Assembly: GCF_900102795.1 (NCBI RefSeq)
Contig: NZ_FMWG01000006.1
Span: forward strand, 124,001 to 188,000
Reading direction: 5' to 3'
DNA from: Epibacterium ulvae
GTDB taxonomy: Bacteria; Pseudomonadota; Alphaproteobacteria; Rhodobacterales; Rhodobacteraceae
Length of the DNA stretch: 64,000 nucleotides
Shown here: in pieces, positions 51,587 through 59,831 of the stretch
How the letters are laid out: every line of letters begins with the position of its first letter
How positions within the stretch are numbered: the stretch's first letter is position 1
Program-made: the position numbers and the translations under genes
The notes under the pieces: generated by a model
The model's database searches: none
Told to the model about the DNA's origin: nothing
The model's input: only the letters and a program-made list of their open reading frames with translations

Positions 51587-52699
51587 TTACGCGCGGCTGA
51601 GCTTTCTCAGGCGGCTTTCAAATTCACCACGATCAACATAGCAGCCGTGCAGGTGACGGAAACCTGTTTGTGGATCAAAGGCTTCGCGGCCATGCAAGAC
51701 GCGGCGATTGTCAAACACGACCATTTCCCCGCCTTTCAGTTTGAGCGTGACCAGATAGTCTTGTGACCGGGTCATGATCATAAATTGGCGATAAGCGGGA
51801 TAGTAGCGCGCCATAATGTCAGGTGAGAGGTCGAAAACATCTGCAATATGCGCGTTGAAACAGATTTCGATAATGTCACCGTTTTCATCCAGATTGATGA
51901 CTTTTTTACGGCTCCGAATGTCATAGTCTTCGTCGTGAAAGCGAAATGGGATTGAGACGGTTGAGAGCAGTTCAAAAGCGTCTGGATCCTGTGCGCGCAG
52001 ATCCTCGGCGATGGCGTAACCGTCACAGAACAAAGACCCCCCTCCGACAGCGTCATTGGCGAGACAATGCAGGAATTGAAAGCCGGGGGGCAGCTCCTGA
52101 TTCGTCAGGTCCGTGTGCAGGGGGAGTGCAATCGGGGTATAGGCCAGATTGTTGGGGTTGGGTTTGGATTGAACTTCAAAGGTGACGCCAAAGTTGGTTT
52201 CCCGCAAAAAACCGATGCGCCGCGCGACGTCCATACCGGCCTCTGTGCTGTCTGCTAGGCCTTCGACGATGGAATAGCCATATCGCTGTGTCCGCACCAA
52301 CCATTCTTTCAGGGCTGCGTCATTCGAGAGAATTTCATCTGCATTTGCCCGTGGGATTGCTGCAGCGCCCATATCTGCGCGCCAATGGACAAAGCCTGTG
52401 CGCGCCGGATCTGTGCTTGGCTGTCCGGGAATATGTGCTTTGAGCCAATTGATATCAAACACGGTGGGGGTGTCGGTATCACCCCAGAACACCGAAAGCG
52501 TATCAGAGTCTGTTTCCACGCGCTTTGCCATCACATCCAGAGAAATGCTGGTGAGATCGGTGACGCGTTCATGTGTGTCGGGGTGAAATCCAGCCGGGTC
52601 GTTGTCTCGCAGCCATATATAGGGGAACGTGGCGCTGGTGTTGCTGTCAAAGGTGATGTGCAGCGCAGCCTGATCGGCGCGCAGGTCAGCAGTGGTCAT
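51587..52699 (-). CDS. gamma-butyrobetaine-hydroxylase-like 2-oxoglutarate dioxygenase
   Basis: The 370-residue protein has an N-terminal DUF971-like domain (IWLRDNDPAGFHPDTHER) and a C-terminal TauD/TfdA dioxygenase domain. The iron ligands are the HTD in LPLHTDLTNQELPPG and the distal His of RRVLHGREAF; the 2-oxoglutarate Arg is in GFRHLHGCYVDR. This architecture is that of gamma-butyrobetaine hydroxylase and trimethyllysine hydroxylase. A role in carnitine or choline-derived compounds is likely, but no carnitine gene is adjacent. Confidence 0.83.
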   Translation of the reverse strand: MTTADLRADQAALHITFDSNTSATFPYIWLRDNDPAGFHPDTHERVTDLTSISLDVMAKRVETDSDTLSVFWGDTDTPTVFDINWLKAHIPGQPSTDPARTGFVHWRADMGAAAIPRANADEILSNDAALKEWLVRTQRYGYSIVEGLADSTEAGMDVARRIGFLRETNFGVTFEVQSKPNPNNLAYTPIALPLHTDLTNQELPPGFQFLHCLANDAVGGGSLFCDGYAIAEDLRAQDPDAFELLSTVSIPFRFHDEDYDIRSRKKVINLDENGDIIEICFNAHIADVFDLSPDIMARYYPAYRQFMIMTRSQDYLVTLKLKGGEMVVFDNRRVLHGREAFDPQTGFRHLHGCYVDRGEFESRLRKLSRA

Positions 52700-53009
52700 A
52701 ATATGAAGCCTCTGGTCTTGCTGAGAATATCTATAGATGAGAGCACGGGGAAAGACCCCGCAGGGTTAACCCTGTGGAGGCGGCCACCAATCATAGGCCT
52801 TTTTATAGGGATGTCCGGGACGACGCCCGACAACTGTGCCCATCTTTGCCTGTCTTTCAGCAAGTATAACGTCGCAGAGTTTAGACCGTTTGGAGGGGTA
52901 AAATCCAATATTTTCACAAGGGTGCTGTTCAAAATCTCTTGTCCGGGCTGGTGTCGCAGGGCACCTGCGGGCAATATCGCGCAAAATGTCTATATTTGAG
53001 AGAGCGCTG
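52700..53009. other. 310-bp divergent promoter region with hairpin and palindrome
   Basis: No credible gene. CGGGG-AAAGA-CCCCG at 52746-52760 is followed at once by the perfect 14-bp palindrome CAGGGTTAACCCTG at 52761-52774, about 50-75 bp upstream of the dioxygenase start, which could be an operator. The exonuclease III promoter lies in the right half, where TATAAC is found near 52865. Confidence 0.4.
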
Positions 53010-53798
53010 ATGACCTTTACTCTTGCCACCTGGAACATCAATTCGGTGCGCTTGCGCGAGCCGATTGTGCAGCAATTGATGCAAGCGGAGGCGCCGGATG
53101 TCTTGTGCTTGCAGGAAACCAAATCTCCTGTCGACAAGATCCCATTGGACGGGTTTGCAGAGCTTGGATATCGTCACATCGTAGCGCGGGGGCAGAAAGG
53201 GTATAACGGCGTTGCGATCCTGTCGCGTTTGCCAATTGAGGAGGTGGCCAGTGAGGATTTCGCAAGCCTTGGCCATGCACGCCATATCGCGGGGCGGTTA
53301 GAGAATGGTGTGACCATCCATAATTTTTACGTGCCAGCCGGGGGCGATAAGCCAGATCGTGAAGTCAATGAGAAGTTTGGTCAGAAGTTGGATTATCTGA
53401 CTGAAATGCGGGATTATTTTGCCGCAACCCCACCTGAAAAGTCGATTCTTGTTGGGGATTTGAACATTGCACCGCGTGAAGATGATGTTTGGGATCACAA
53501 AAAGCTTTTGAAGATTGTTAGCCACACACCGATAGAAGTGGAGCATCTGGCGGCAGTGCAAGAGGCCGGAAATTGGGTGGATGTGACGCGCAAGGATATC
53601 ACAGAGGGCAAGCTTTACAGTTGGTGGAGCTATCGCGCCAAGGATTGGGATGCGGCGGATAAGGGGCGTCGGTTGGACCATGTCTGGGCAACGCAGGATA
53701 TTGCAGGTTCAGCCCATTCCAGTCGGGTTCTGCGCGCGGCGCGCGGGTGGGAAAAGCCCAGTGATCATGCGCCGGTCTTTGCAACCTTTGATCTTTGA
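53010..53798 (+). CDS. xthA: exodeoxyribonuclease III
   Basis: This 262-residue AP endonuclease/3'-exonuclease repairs abasic sites. Motifs include TWNINSVR, LCLQETKSP (metal ligand Glu36), LVGDLNIAPREDDVWD and RLDHVWAT, ending with SDHAPVFATFDL. The ATG at 53010 was chosen over a start eight codons upstream because it matches the family N-terminus MTFTLATWNINS and has GAGAG upstream. Confidence 0.93.
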   Translation: MTFTLATWNINSVRLREPIVQQLMQAEAPDVLCLQETKSPVDKIPLDGFAELGYRHIVARGQKGYNGVAILSRLPIEEVASEDFASLGHARHIAGRLENGVTIHNFYVPAGGDKPDREVNEKFGQKLDYLTEMRDYFAATPPEKSILVGDLNIAPREDDVWDHKKLLKIVSHTPIEVEHLAAVQEAGNWVDVTRKDITEGKLYSWWSYRAKDWDAADKGRRLDHVWATQDIAGSAHSSRVLRAARGWEKPSDHAPVFATFDL

Positions 53799-53856
53799 CA
53801 AAAAGAGGGGGGTACTCCCATCCGCTCAGCCCTGTGGGCTTGCCCGGTTGGGCCAA

Positions 53857-53878
53857 GCGCCGCGCTGACGCGCGGCGC
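53857..53878. terminator. strong GC hairpin after exonuclease III gene
   Basis: A 9-bp stem GCGCCGCGC/GCGCGGCGC with a 4-base loop lies 59 bp after the xthA stop. It has no U run, so termination would need a factor or it may serve RNA stability. Confidence 0.45.
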
Positions 53879-53982
53879 GTTGCGTTCTGGCGTCGATGTC
53901 CTGTCCTTTTGTGCAAGACCCTCTTGGTTTCTGGAGCGTGTCCTTTCATATAGGGGGCAAGCTCTGAAGGGAGAGATGTGAG

Positions 53983-54918
53983 ATGATGGATATTCTAGGT
54001 GGTGGTGAAAGCGCTGCGCCCGCTGGTGATTTGATTAAAGACGTTACAGAAGCAACATTCATGCAGGATGTTGTGGATGCGTCGATGAAGGCCCCGGTGA
54101 TCGTGGATTTCTGGGCACCCTGGTGTGGTCCGTGCAAAACTCTGGTACCGATGTTGGAAGCGGCGGTGACCAAAGCCAAAGGCGCTGTAACGCTTGCCAA
54201 GATCAACGTAGATGAAAATCAGCAATTGGCGGCCGCGCTGGCGCAGCAGGGGCTGCCGTTGCAATCGATCCCAACTGTTGTCGGGTTTTATGAGGGGCGT
54301 CCGGTGGATCTGTTCCAGGGTGCACAACCTGCGTCGGAAGTGGATGCCTTTATTGCACGGCTGATCGAAACGGCGGGCGGTTCTGCGGATGGCGGCCTGT
54401 CTGATGCGCTGGAAGCGGCAGAGCAGATGCTGGCCGAGGGAGCGGCAGACGATGCGGCGCAAACCTTTGCCGCAATTATCGGTGAAGACGACACATGTGC
54501 TGCCGCCTATGCTGGGCTTGCGCGGGCACATATCGCACTTGGGGATGTAGAGCAGGCAGAGGCTGTGTTAAATGGTGCCCCTGCAGCCATTTCTGATGCT
54601 GCAGAACTTGAAGCGGTGCGCGCCCAGATTGAGCTGGCACGTCAGGCTGAAAATGCAGGCCCTGTGGCGGAGCTACGCGCGCAGGTTGAGGCGGATCCGG
54701 CCAATTTACAAACCCGTTTTGATCTGGCGCAGGCACTGCATGCAGCGGATGAGGCTGAAGCGGCTGTGGAGGAACTGCTGGAGCTGTTCCGCCGAGATCG
54801 CGAGTGGAATGATGGCGCGGCGAAAGCGCAGTTGTTCACGATTTTTGACGCGCTGAAGCCAAATGATCCGGTGGTATTGAATGGCCGCCGTAAATTGAGC
54901 TCGTTGATATTTGCCTAA
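53983..54918 (+). CDS. thioredoxin-TPR co-chaperone (CnoX-like)
   Basis: This 311-residue protein joins a thioredoxin domain (about 18-125, active site WCGPC at 47-51) to a tetratricopeptide-like C-terminal region (about 140-310). This is the layout of CnoX/YbbN, a holdase that protects proteins from oxidative damage. E. coli YbbN has lost the redox active site, but here both cysteines are present, so reductase activity is expected. It is the first gene of a rightward group with the LON and Trm112-like genes. Confidence 0.88.
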   Translation: MMDILGGGESAAPAGDLIKDVTEATFMQDVVDASMKAPVIVDFWAPWCGPCKTLVPMLEAAVTKAKGAVTLAKINVDENQQLAAALAQQGLPLQSIPTVVGFYEGRPVDLFQGAQPASEVDAFIARLIETAGGSADGGLSDALEAAEQMLAEGAADDAAQTFAAIIGEDDTCAAAYAGLARAHIALGDVEQAEAVLNGAPAAISDAAELEAVRAQIELARQAENAGPVAELRAQVEADPANLQTRFDLAQALHAADEAEAAVEELLELFRRDREWNDGAAKAQLFTIFDALKPNDPVVLNGRRKLSSLIFA

Positions 54919-54948
54919 TCAGTCGCGTGCCCTACACTTGGTACTATC

Positions 54949-55587
54949 ATGATTAAGGCCGCTGATCTCCCAGACGCTCTTGCCGTCTTTCCTTTGCCCG
55001 GAGCACTGTTGTTGCCCCGGGCTCGTTTGCCGTTGCATATTTTTGAGCCGCGCTATCTGCAGATGCTTGAAGATGCGCTCAAAACGCCAGGGCGTCTCAT
55101 TGGGATGGTGCAACCCTGCGAACGTGCTTCGGAACATGGGCTGTATACGATTGGGTGTGCAGGCCGGGTGACGCAGTTTTCGGAGACCGAAGATGGGCGC
55201 TATATGGTGACGCTTTCGGGTATTTCGCGTTTTCGGATTGTGCAAGAGGTGAGCGGGTTTACTCCTTATCGTCGCTGCGAAGTCAGATGGTCTGGCTTTG
55301 AACGGGACCTTGGCCGTGTGGAGACTGACAGCCGTTTCAATCGCGATGTGTTTTTGCAATTGCTGCAGCGATTTTTAGCAGCACAAAGCCTGTCGACAGA
55401 TTGGGAATCTTTGCAGGATGCGGAGGATGAGCTGTTGGTTAACTCGCTCTCCATGCTGCTGGATTTCCCGGTTGAAGACAAACAGGCCTTGCTTGAAGCG
55501 CCCTGTTTGACGACAAGGCGGGAAACGCTGACGACATTGATTGAATTCGCCCTGCGTGGCGGATCAGAAGAGGAAACGCTGCAATGA
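54949..55587 (+). CDS. LON-substrate-binding domain protein
   Basis: This 212-residue protein consists of the N-terminal domain of Lon protease only ([27 protein letters not shown] near 14-40, described here in short). There is no AAA+ or protease domain. Such stand-alone proteins are frequent beside thioredoxin-TPR genes in alphaproteobacteria; their role is unknown. Its stop overlaps the next start by 4 bp. Confidence 0.88.
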   Translation: MIKAADLPDALAVFPLPGALLLPRARLPLHIFEPRYLQMLEDALKTPGRLIGMVQPCERASEHGLYTIGCAGRVTQFSETEDGRYMVTLSGISRFRIVQEVSGFTPYRRCEVRWSGFERDLGRVETDSRFNRDVFLQLLQRFLAAQSLSTDWESLQDAEDELLVNSLSMLLDFPVEDKQALLEAPCLTTRRETLTTLIEFALRGGSEEETLQ

Positions 55588-55775
55588 GCGAAAACACCGC
55601 TGCCCCATCCTTTGATCGCCGCATGCTAGAGGTGCTGGTGTGCCCGAAATCGCAAGGTTTGCTGGAATATGATGTAGCGGCGCAGGAGCTGGTATCCAAG
55701 GCGGCCAATCTGGCATTTCCCATCCGCAATGGAATTCCTGTGATGCTGGTGGATGAGGCCCGCGTGCTGGAGTAA
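55584..55775 (+). CDS. Trm112-like small protein
   Basis: This 63-residue protein has the Trm112 pattern [16 protein letters not shown], then [16 protein letters not shown]. Trm112 proteins activate or stabilise methyltransferases. Only Cys20 of the usual four zinc cysteines remains, as in many alphaproteobacterial forms, so zinc binding is unlikely. It starts within the stop of the LON-domain gene and is translationally coupled. Confidence 0.9.
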   Translation: MSENTAAPSFDRRMLEVLVCPKSQGLLEYDVAAQELVSKAANLAFPIRNGIPVMLVDEARVLE

Positions 55776-55783
55776 TCCTGCGC

Positions 55784-57010
55784 CTAAATTTCCTGCCCGC
55801 GCAGGAGTTTTGGTAAATCCCCTGTCAGCCCGGCCGCTTCCCGCATAAAGTTGCGGCGCACGCCGGGCATGGCATTGACCAGCCCCATGCCAAGATCACG
55901 CCCCAAGCGCAGCAATGGGTTGTTGTTTGAAAACAGCTTATTAAACACATCGGTTGCCGCCACCAATGTCGCGGTGTCAAAGCGGCGCCACTGTTGATAG
56001 CGATCCAACACGAGGGGAGATCCAAGGTCTTCGCCGCGCCGCGTGGCTTCGGTCACGACTTCAGCAAGGGCTGCGACATCGCGTAGCCCCGCATTTAATC
56101 CTTGCCCGGCGATGGGATGCATTCCATGGGCCGCGTCTCCCACCAGCGCAATGCGTTGCGCCACAAAGCTATTGGCGACGGTTAGTCCCAATGGGTAGGT
56201 AAAGCGGTCTCCTGCCAGCTTGATGTCGCCCAGAAAATCCCCAAATCGTGGCCGCAAGGCGTTGAGGTATCCGGCATCATCCAGCGCTTGGATGTCTTGT
56301 GCGGTTTGGCTGTGCTCGCTCCACACGATTGAGGCGCGATTGCCGGTGAGCGGCAAAATTGCCAAGGGCCCTGCTGGCATAAAAAACTGATGCGCGATGC
56401 CCTGATGAGGCAGCTCGTGTTCAATGGCGCAGACCAGAGCGGTTTGATTGTAGTCCCAGCCCGTGCGTTTGATGCCCGCACGCTGGGCGGTGCCGCTGCG
56501 ACGGCCATCTGCACCAATCAAAAGGCGTGCCTGCAATGTGTCGCCGGTGTCGAGTGTGACCTCAACATGATCCAGACTGGTTGTCTGGGCCACAACGCGG
56601 CGTTCGTTCAAAACAGTGATGTTTTCATTCTTCTCAAGTGCGGACAAAAGGGCGCGCCGCAGATAACGATCTTCGACCATGTAGCCCATCGGGCCGGTTT
56701 CGATTTCACTGTGATCGAAATGCAGAAAGAACGGCGAGGGGCCTTGGCCGACCTGACCATCTGTCACTTTGATTTCATTCATCGGCTGCGCATGTTCAGC
56801 CAGCGCATTCCAAAGGCCAATTTGCGCAAGCATCCGTTGTGATGCCAAGGCCAGTGCATAGCCGCGTCCGTCAAAATTGGCAGCGGCACGGGTGTCTTGG
56901 GGCAAGGCATCCACCACCGTGACACTGTGTCCTGTTTGTGCCAGGGCCAGCGCCAGAACCGGACCATTCAGGCCACCACCTACGATCAGAATGTCAGAAG
57001 TTTGGGTCAT
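55784..57010 (-). CDS. UbiH/UbiF/Coq6-family FAD monooxygenase
   Basis: This 408-residue flavoprotein hydroxylates the ubiquinone ring. The FAD-binding GGGLNG is at 11-16. The family's ADGRRS and GDAAHGMHPIAGQGLNAGLRD motifs are present. Which ring position it acts on cannot be read from sequence. The ATG at 57010 matches the family start MTQTSDILIVGGG; the 77-codon upstream extension, which overlaps the amidase gene's 5' end, was rejected. It is convergent with the Trm112-like gene and divergent from the amidase gene. Confidence 0.9.
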   Translation of the reverse strand: MTQTSDILIVGGGLNGPVLALALAQTGHSVTVVDALPQDTRAAANFDGRGYALALASQRMLAQIGLWNALAEHAQPMNEIKVTDGQVGQGPSPFFLHFDHSEIETGPMGYMVEDRYLRRALLSALEKNENITVLNERRVVAQTTSLDHVEVTLDTGDTLQARLLIGADGRRSGTAQRAGIKRTGWDYNQTALVCAIEHELPHQGIAHQFFMPAGPLAILPLTGNRASIVWSEHSQTAQDIQALDDAGYLNALRPRFGDFLGDIKLAGDRFTYPLGLTVANSFVAQRIALVGDAAHGMHPIAGQGLNAGLRDVAALAEVVTEATRRGEDLGSPLVLDRYQQWRRFDTATLVAATDVFNKLFSNNNPLLRLGRDLGMGLVNAMPGVRRNFMREAAGLTGDLPKLLRGQEI

Positions 57011-57094
57011 GAGATGCAATATGCGGTTGTCGCCGGGTTTGTCCATGCGCCATGGTGACGCCACGGGCAAATTTGCGTCATCACAGGAGATCTT

Positions 57095-58423
57095 ATGGAA
57101 CACTGGCTGAATATGCGTGCGGCTAACTTGGGGCGTGGAATTGCCTCTGGTGAGATATCTCCTGTGGCTTTGACACAAACCTATCTGGAAGCCATCGATG
57201 CACATGTGCTGCGGGATCAGATTTACACAGTTGTCACCCATGAACGTGCGCTGGCGGAAGCTGAGGCTGCAGAACGTCGGGCTAAATCTGGTCAGCGATT
57301 GTCTTTGGTCGATGGGGTGCCGATCAGCTGGAAAGATCTGTTTGACAGCGCGGGAACTGTGACTGAGGCGGGAACAAACCTGTTAAAAGGACGTATCCCG
57401 GATCAGGATGCCCGCGTGTTGCGCATCGCAACCATGATGGGGACAGTCTGTCTGGGCAAAACCCAGATGAGCGAGCTGGCCTTTTCTGGCTTAGGACTAA
57501 ACCCCGTCAAAGCAACGCCGCCTTGTGTGAATGATGCCGGCGCGGTTCCGGGGGGGTCATCTTCGGGGGCTGGAGCCTCGGTTGCGTTTGATTTGGCCGC
57601 CTGTGGGATTGGATCGGATACCGGAGGATCTGTGCGCATTCCGGCCGCCTGGAATGATCTGGTGGGGCTGAAAACCACTGCGGGTCGGATCAGCATCGAT
57701 GGGGTCGTCCCCCTGTGCAAACAGTTCGACACGGTTGGCCCTTTGACCCGCAGTGTAGAAGATGCAGCCCTCTACCTTGCTGTTTTAGAAGGACGAAAGC
57801 CGATTGATTTGCGCGGGTGTGATCTGGTGGGCCTGCGGTTTGCAGATTTACAGACGGTCGCACAGGAGGATCTGGACCCCACTGTTGCGGCGGTTCATGC
57901 CGAGATGATGCAGCGCTTGCGCCAGAGCGGGGCAGAGATTGTCCCGCTTGAGGTGCCGGATCTGACCGAGGCGATGGGGTTGAGCGCGCTTTTGTTCACA
58001 ACTGAGGCTTATGGCTTGTGGAAAGACCAGATCGAAGCCGCGCCAGATCGCATGTTCCCTGAGATCCTTGAACGGTTTCGCATTGGCAAGACGCATTCTG
58101 GCGCGGATTACGTCGCGGGATGGGATCGTTTGATGGACTTGCGCCGCATCTGGGCTGAAGCTGTGGCAGGTTTTGATGGGGTTCTGTCGCCCACGGCGCC
58201 CATTTTGCCACCAAATTTGGACCGCTTGCAGTCGGATCACGCTTACTACGTAAAAGCCAACCTTCTGGCGTTGCGCAATACCCGAATTGCCAATCTGATG
58301 GGGCTGTCTGCGCTGAGTCTGCCAACGGGGACTGCAAGTTGCGGTTTACAGATCTTTGGTTCGGGGGCTGGGGAAGAAGCTTTGTTGCGTGTGGGCGCTG
58401 CGGTTGAAACTGCTTTGGCGTGA
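57095..58423 (+). CDS. amidase-signature-family hydrolase
   Basis: This 442-residue protein has the amidase catalytic triad: Lys80 (ISWKDLFD), cis-Ser155 in PGGSSSGAG, and nucleophile Ser179 in SDTGGSVRIPA. The surrounding glycine/serine-rich signature is intact. It is not a GatA of the usual cluster because gatB/gatC are absent. Family members hydrolyse small amides, nitrile-derived amides or indole acetamide; substrate unknown. CACAGGAGATC precedes the ATG. Confidence 0.88.
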   Translation: MEHWLNMRAANLGRGIASGEISPVALTQTYLEAIDAHVLRDQIYTVVTHERALAEAEAAERRAKSGQRLSLVDGVPISWKDLFDSAGTVTEAGTNLLKGRIPDQDARVLRIATMMGTVCLGKTQMSELAFSGLGLNPVKATPPCVNDAGAVPGGSSSGAGASVAFDLAACGIGSDTGGSVRIPAAWNDLVGLKTTAGRISIDGVVPLCKQFDTVGPLTRSVEDAALYLAVLEGRKPIDLRGCDLVGLRFADLQTVAQEDLDPTVAAVHAEMMQRLRQSGAEIVPLEVPDLTEAMGLSALLFTTEAYGLWKDQIEAAPDRMFPEILERFRIGKTHSGADYVAGWDRLMDLRRIWAEAVAGFDGVLSPTAPILPPNLDRLQSDHAYYVKANLLALRNTRIANLMGLSALSLPTGTASCGLQIFGSGAGEEALLRVGAAVETALA

Positions 58424-58472
58424 AAAACACATTTCCTGCCTGCAATCCCACGGGGTGCTGGATTTCTGTGCG

Positions 58473-58527
58473 AGGCCTCTGTAGCCTAGTTCCAAACGGA
58501 GCGAAAACGACTCCGAAGCAGAGGCCT
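58473..58527 (+). promoter_or_regulatory. leader hairpin that can hide the aminotransferase ribosome binding site
   Basis: AGGCCTCTG (58473-58481) is perfectly complementary to CAGAGGCCT (58519-58527), which contains the AGAGG ribosome binding site of the next gene. A nested CGGAG/CTCCG stem (58497-58515) is compatible. If transcribed, the structure would reduce initiation unless opened. Confidence 0.4.
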
Positions 58528-58532
58528 TTGCA

Positions 58533-59717
58533 ATGAATACTCCTGAGCGGTTTGCGAACCTGCCGTCATACGCGTTCCCGCGCCTGCGTGAGCTGTTGGA
58601 CCATCACACCCCCGGTGGTGAAGTGATTGATTTGACGATTGGCGCGCCCAAACATGACTTCCCAACATGGGTGGTGGATGAAATTGTGGCGAATGCACAG
58701 GGGTTTAAAGGTTATCCCGTCAACGAAGGCACAGATGCTTTGCGGGCGGCCATTTCCCAGTGGGTTCAGCAACGCTATGGTGTATCTATTGATCCCGCGA
58801 CGCAGCTTTTGGCACTGAATGGCACGCGCGAAGGTCTGTATAATGCGGCGATGGCGCTTTGCCCTGAGCAGAAAAATGGTGCCAAACCCATCGTTTTGAT
58901 CCCCAATCCATTTTATCAGGTCTATATGGTGGCGGCGCTCTCTGTTGCTGCAGAGCCCTATTTTGTGGCCGCGACGTCTGAAACGGGGCATTTGCCGGAT
59001 TATGCTGGCCTGCCCGCAGAGGTGCTGGACCGTACTGCGATTGCTTATATCTGCTCTCCGGCCAATCCACAGGGAGCCGTTGCCAGCCGTGAATACTGGC
59101 AGACCCTGATTGCTTTGGCGGAAAAACATGATTTCCGCATTTTTGCTGATGAATGTTATTCTGAGATCTACCGCGAGACGCCTCCACTTGGCGCTTTGAC
59201 CGTGGCACAGGAAATGGGTGTGAACCCTGAGCGCGTGACCTTGTTCAATTCACTGTCAAAACGATCAAACCTTGCGGGCCTGAGATCTGGATTTGTTGCA
59301 GGCGGCCCGGATACGATTCGGCGGATGAAACAGCTGCGCTCTTACTCCGGTTCTCCGCTGCCAGCGCCGTTGCAGGCTGCGGCGGTAAAGGTCTGGCAGG
59401 ATGAGGTGCATGTGGTGGAAAACCGCGCGCTTTACCAAGAGAAATTTACCATCGCGGATGAAGTCTTTGCCGGGTTGGACGGCTATATGTCACCCGAAGC
59501 GGGATTCTTCCTTTGGTTGCCTGTGGAAAATGGTGAAGAGGCGACGCTTAAGCTTTGGCTTGAAACTGGGGTCCGGGTGTTGCCCGGCGCTTATCTGGCG
59601 CAGGGAGAGGGGGATGAGAACCCCGGCCACGGGTACATTCGCGTTGCACTGGTTGCCCCTGCAGCAGACACGCGCCGTGCTTTGATGGCGCTGCGCGAAT
59701 GCCTGTACGCGGACTAA
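58533..59717 (+). CDS. class I/II PLP aminotransferase, DapC-like
   Basis: This 394-residue fold-type I aminotransferase has PLP-binding Lys243 in SLSKRSNLAGLRSGF. Other conserved residues are IPNPFYQVY near 123-131, CSPANPQGAV near 174-183 and FADECYSEIY near 204-213. The LSKRSNLAG form around the lysine is typical of succinyl-diaminopimelate and related aminotransferases of lysine synthesis, so DapC-like is the best call. The leader may form a hairpin over the ribosome binding site. Confidence 0.85.
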   Translation: MNTPERFANLPSYAFPRLRELLDHHTPGGEVIDLTIGAPKHDFPTWVVDEIVANAQGFKGYPVNEGTDALRAAISQWVQQRYGVSIDPATQLLALNGTREGLYNAAMALCPEQKNGAKPIVLIPNPFYQVYMVAALSVAAEPYFVAATSETGHLPDYAGLPAEVLDRTAIAYICSPANPQGAVASREYWQTLIALAEKHDFRIFADECYSEIYRETPPLGALTVAQEMGVNPERVTLFNSLSKRSNLAGLRSGFVAGGPDTIRRMKQLRSYSGSPLPAPLQAAAVKVWQDEVHVVENRALYQEKFTIADEVFAGLDGYMSPEAGFFLWLPVENGEEATLKLWLETGVRVLPGAYLAQGEGDENPGHGYIRVALVAPAADTRRALMALRECLYAD

Positions 59718-59831
59718 ATTTAAGATTTGCCTGTGGCCTCATCTGGGCCAAGGCCAAAAACAAAAGAGCATAAAAGGTGACACTTGCCCGACAAAAGAGG
59801 CAGGGTTGCTTTGGAACAAACCGAGGTAGAC

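Noticed and set aside
52766-53137. 123-codon open frame on the minus strand across the xthA start
   Set aside because: Overlaps a certain gene and lacks protein-like organisation.
53599-53949. 116-codon open frame on the minus strand at the xthA end
   Set aside because: Pro/Arg/His-rich shadow over xthA and a GC hairpin.
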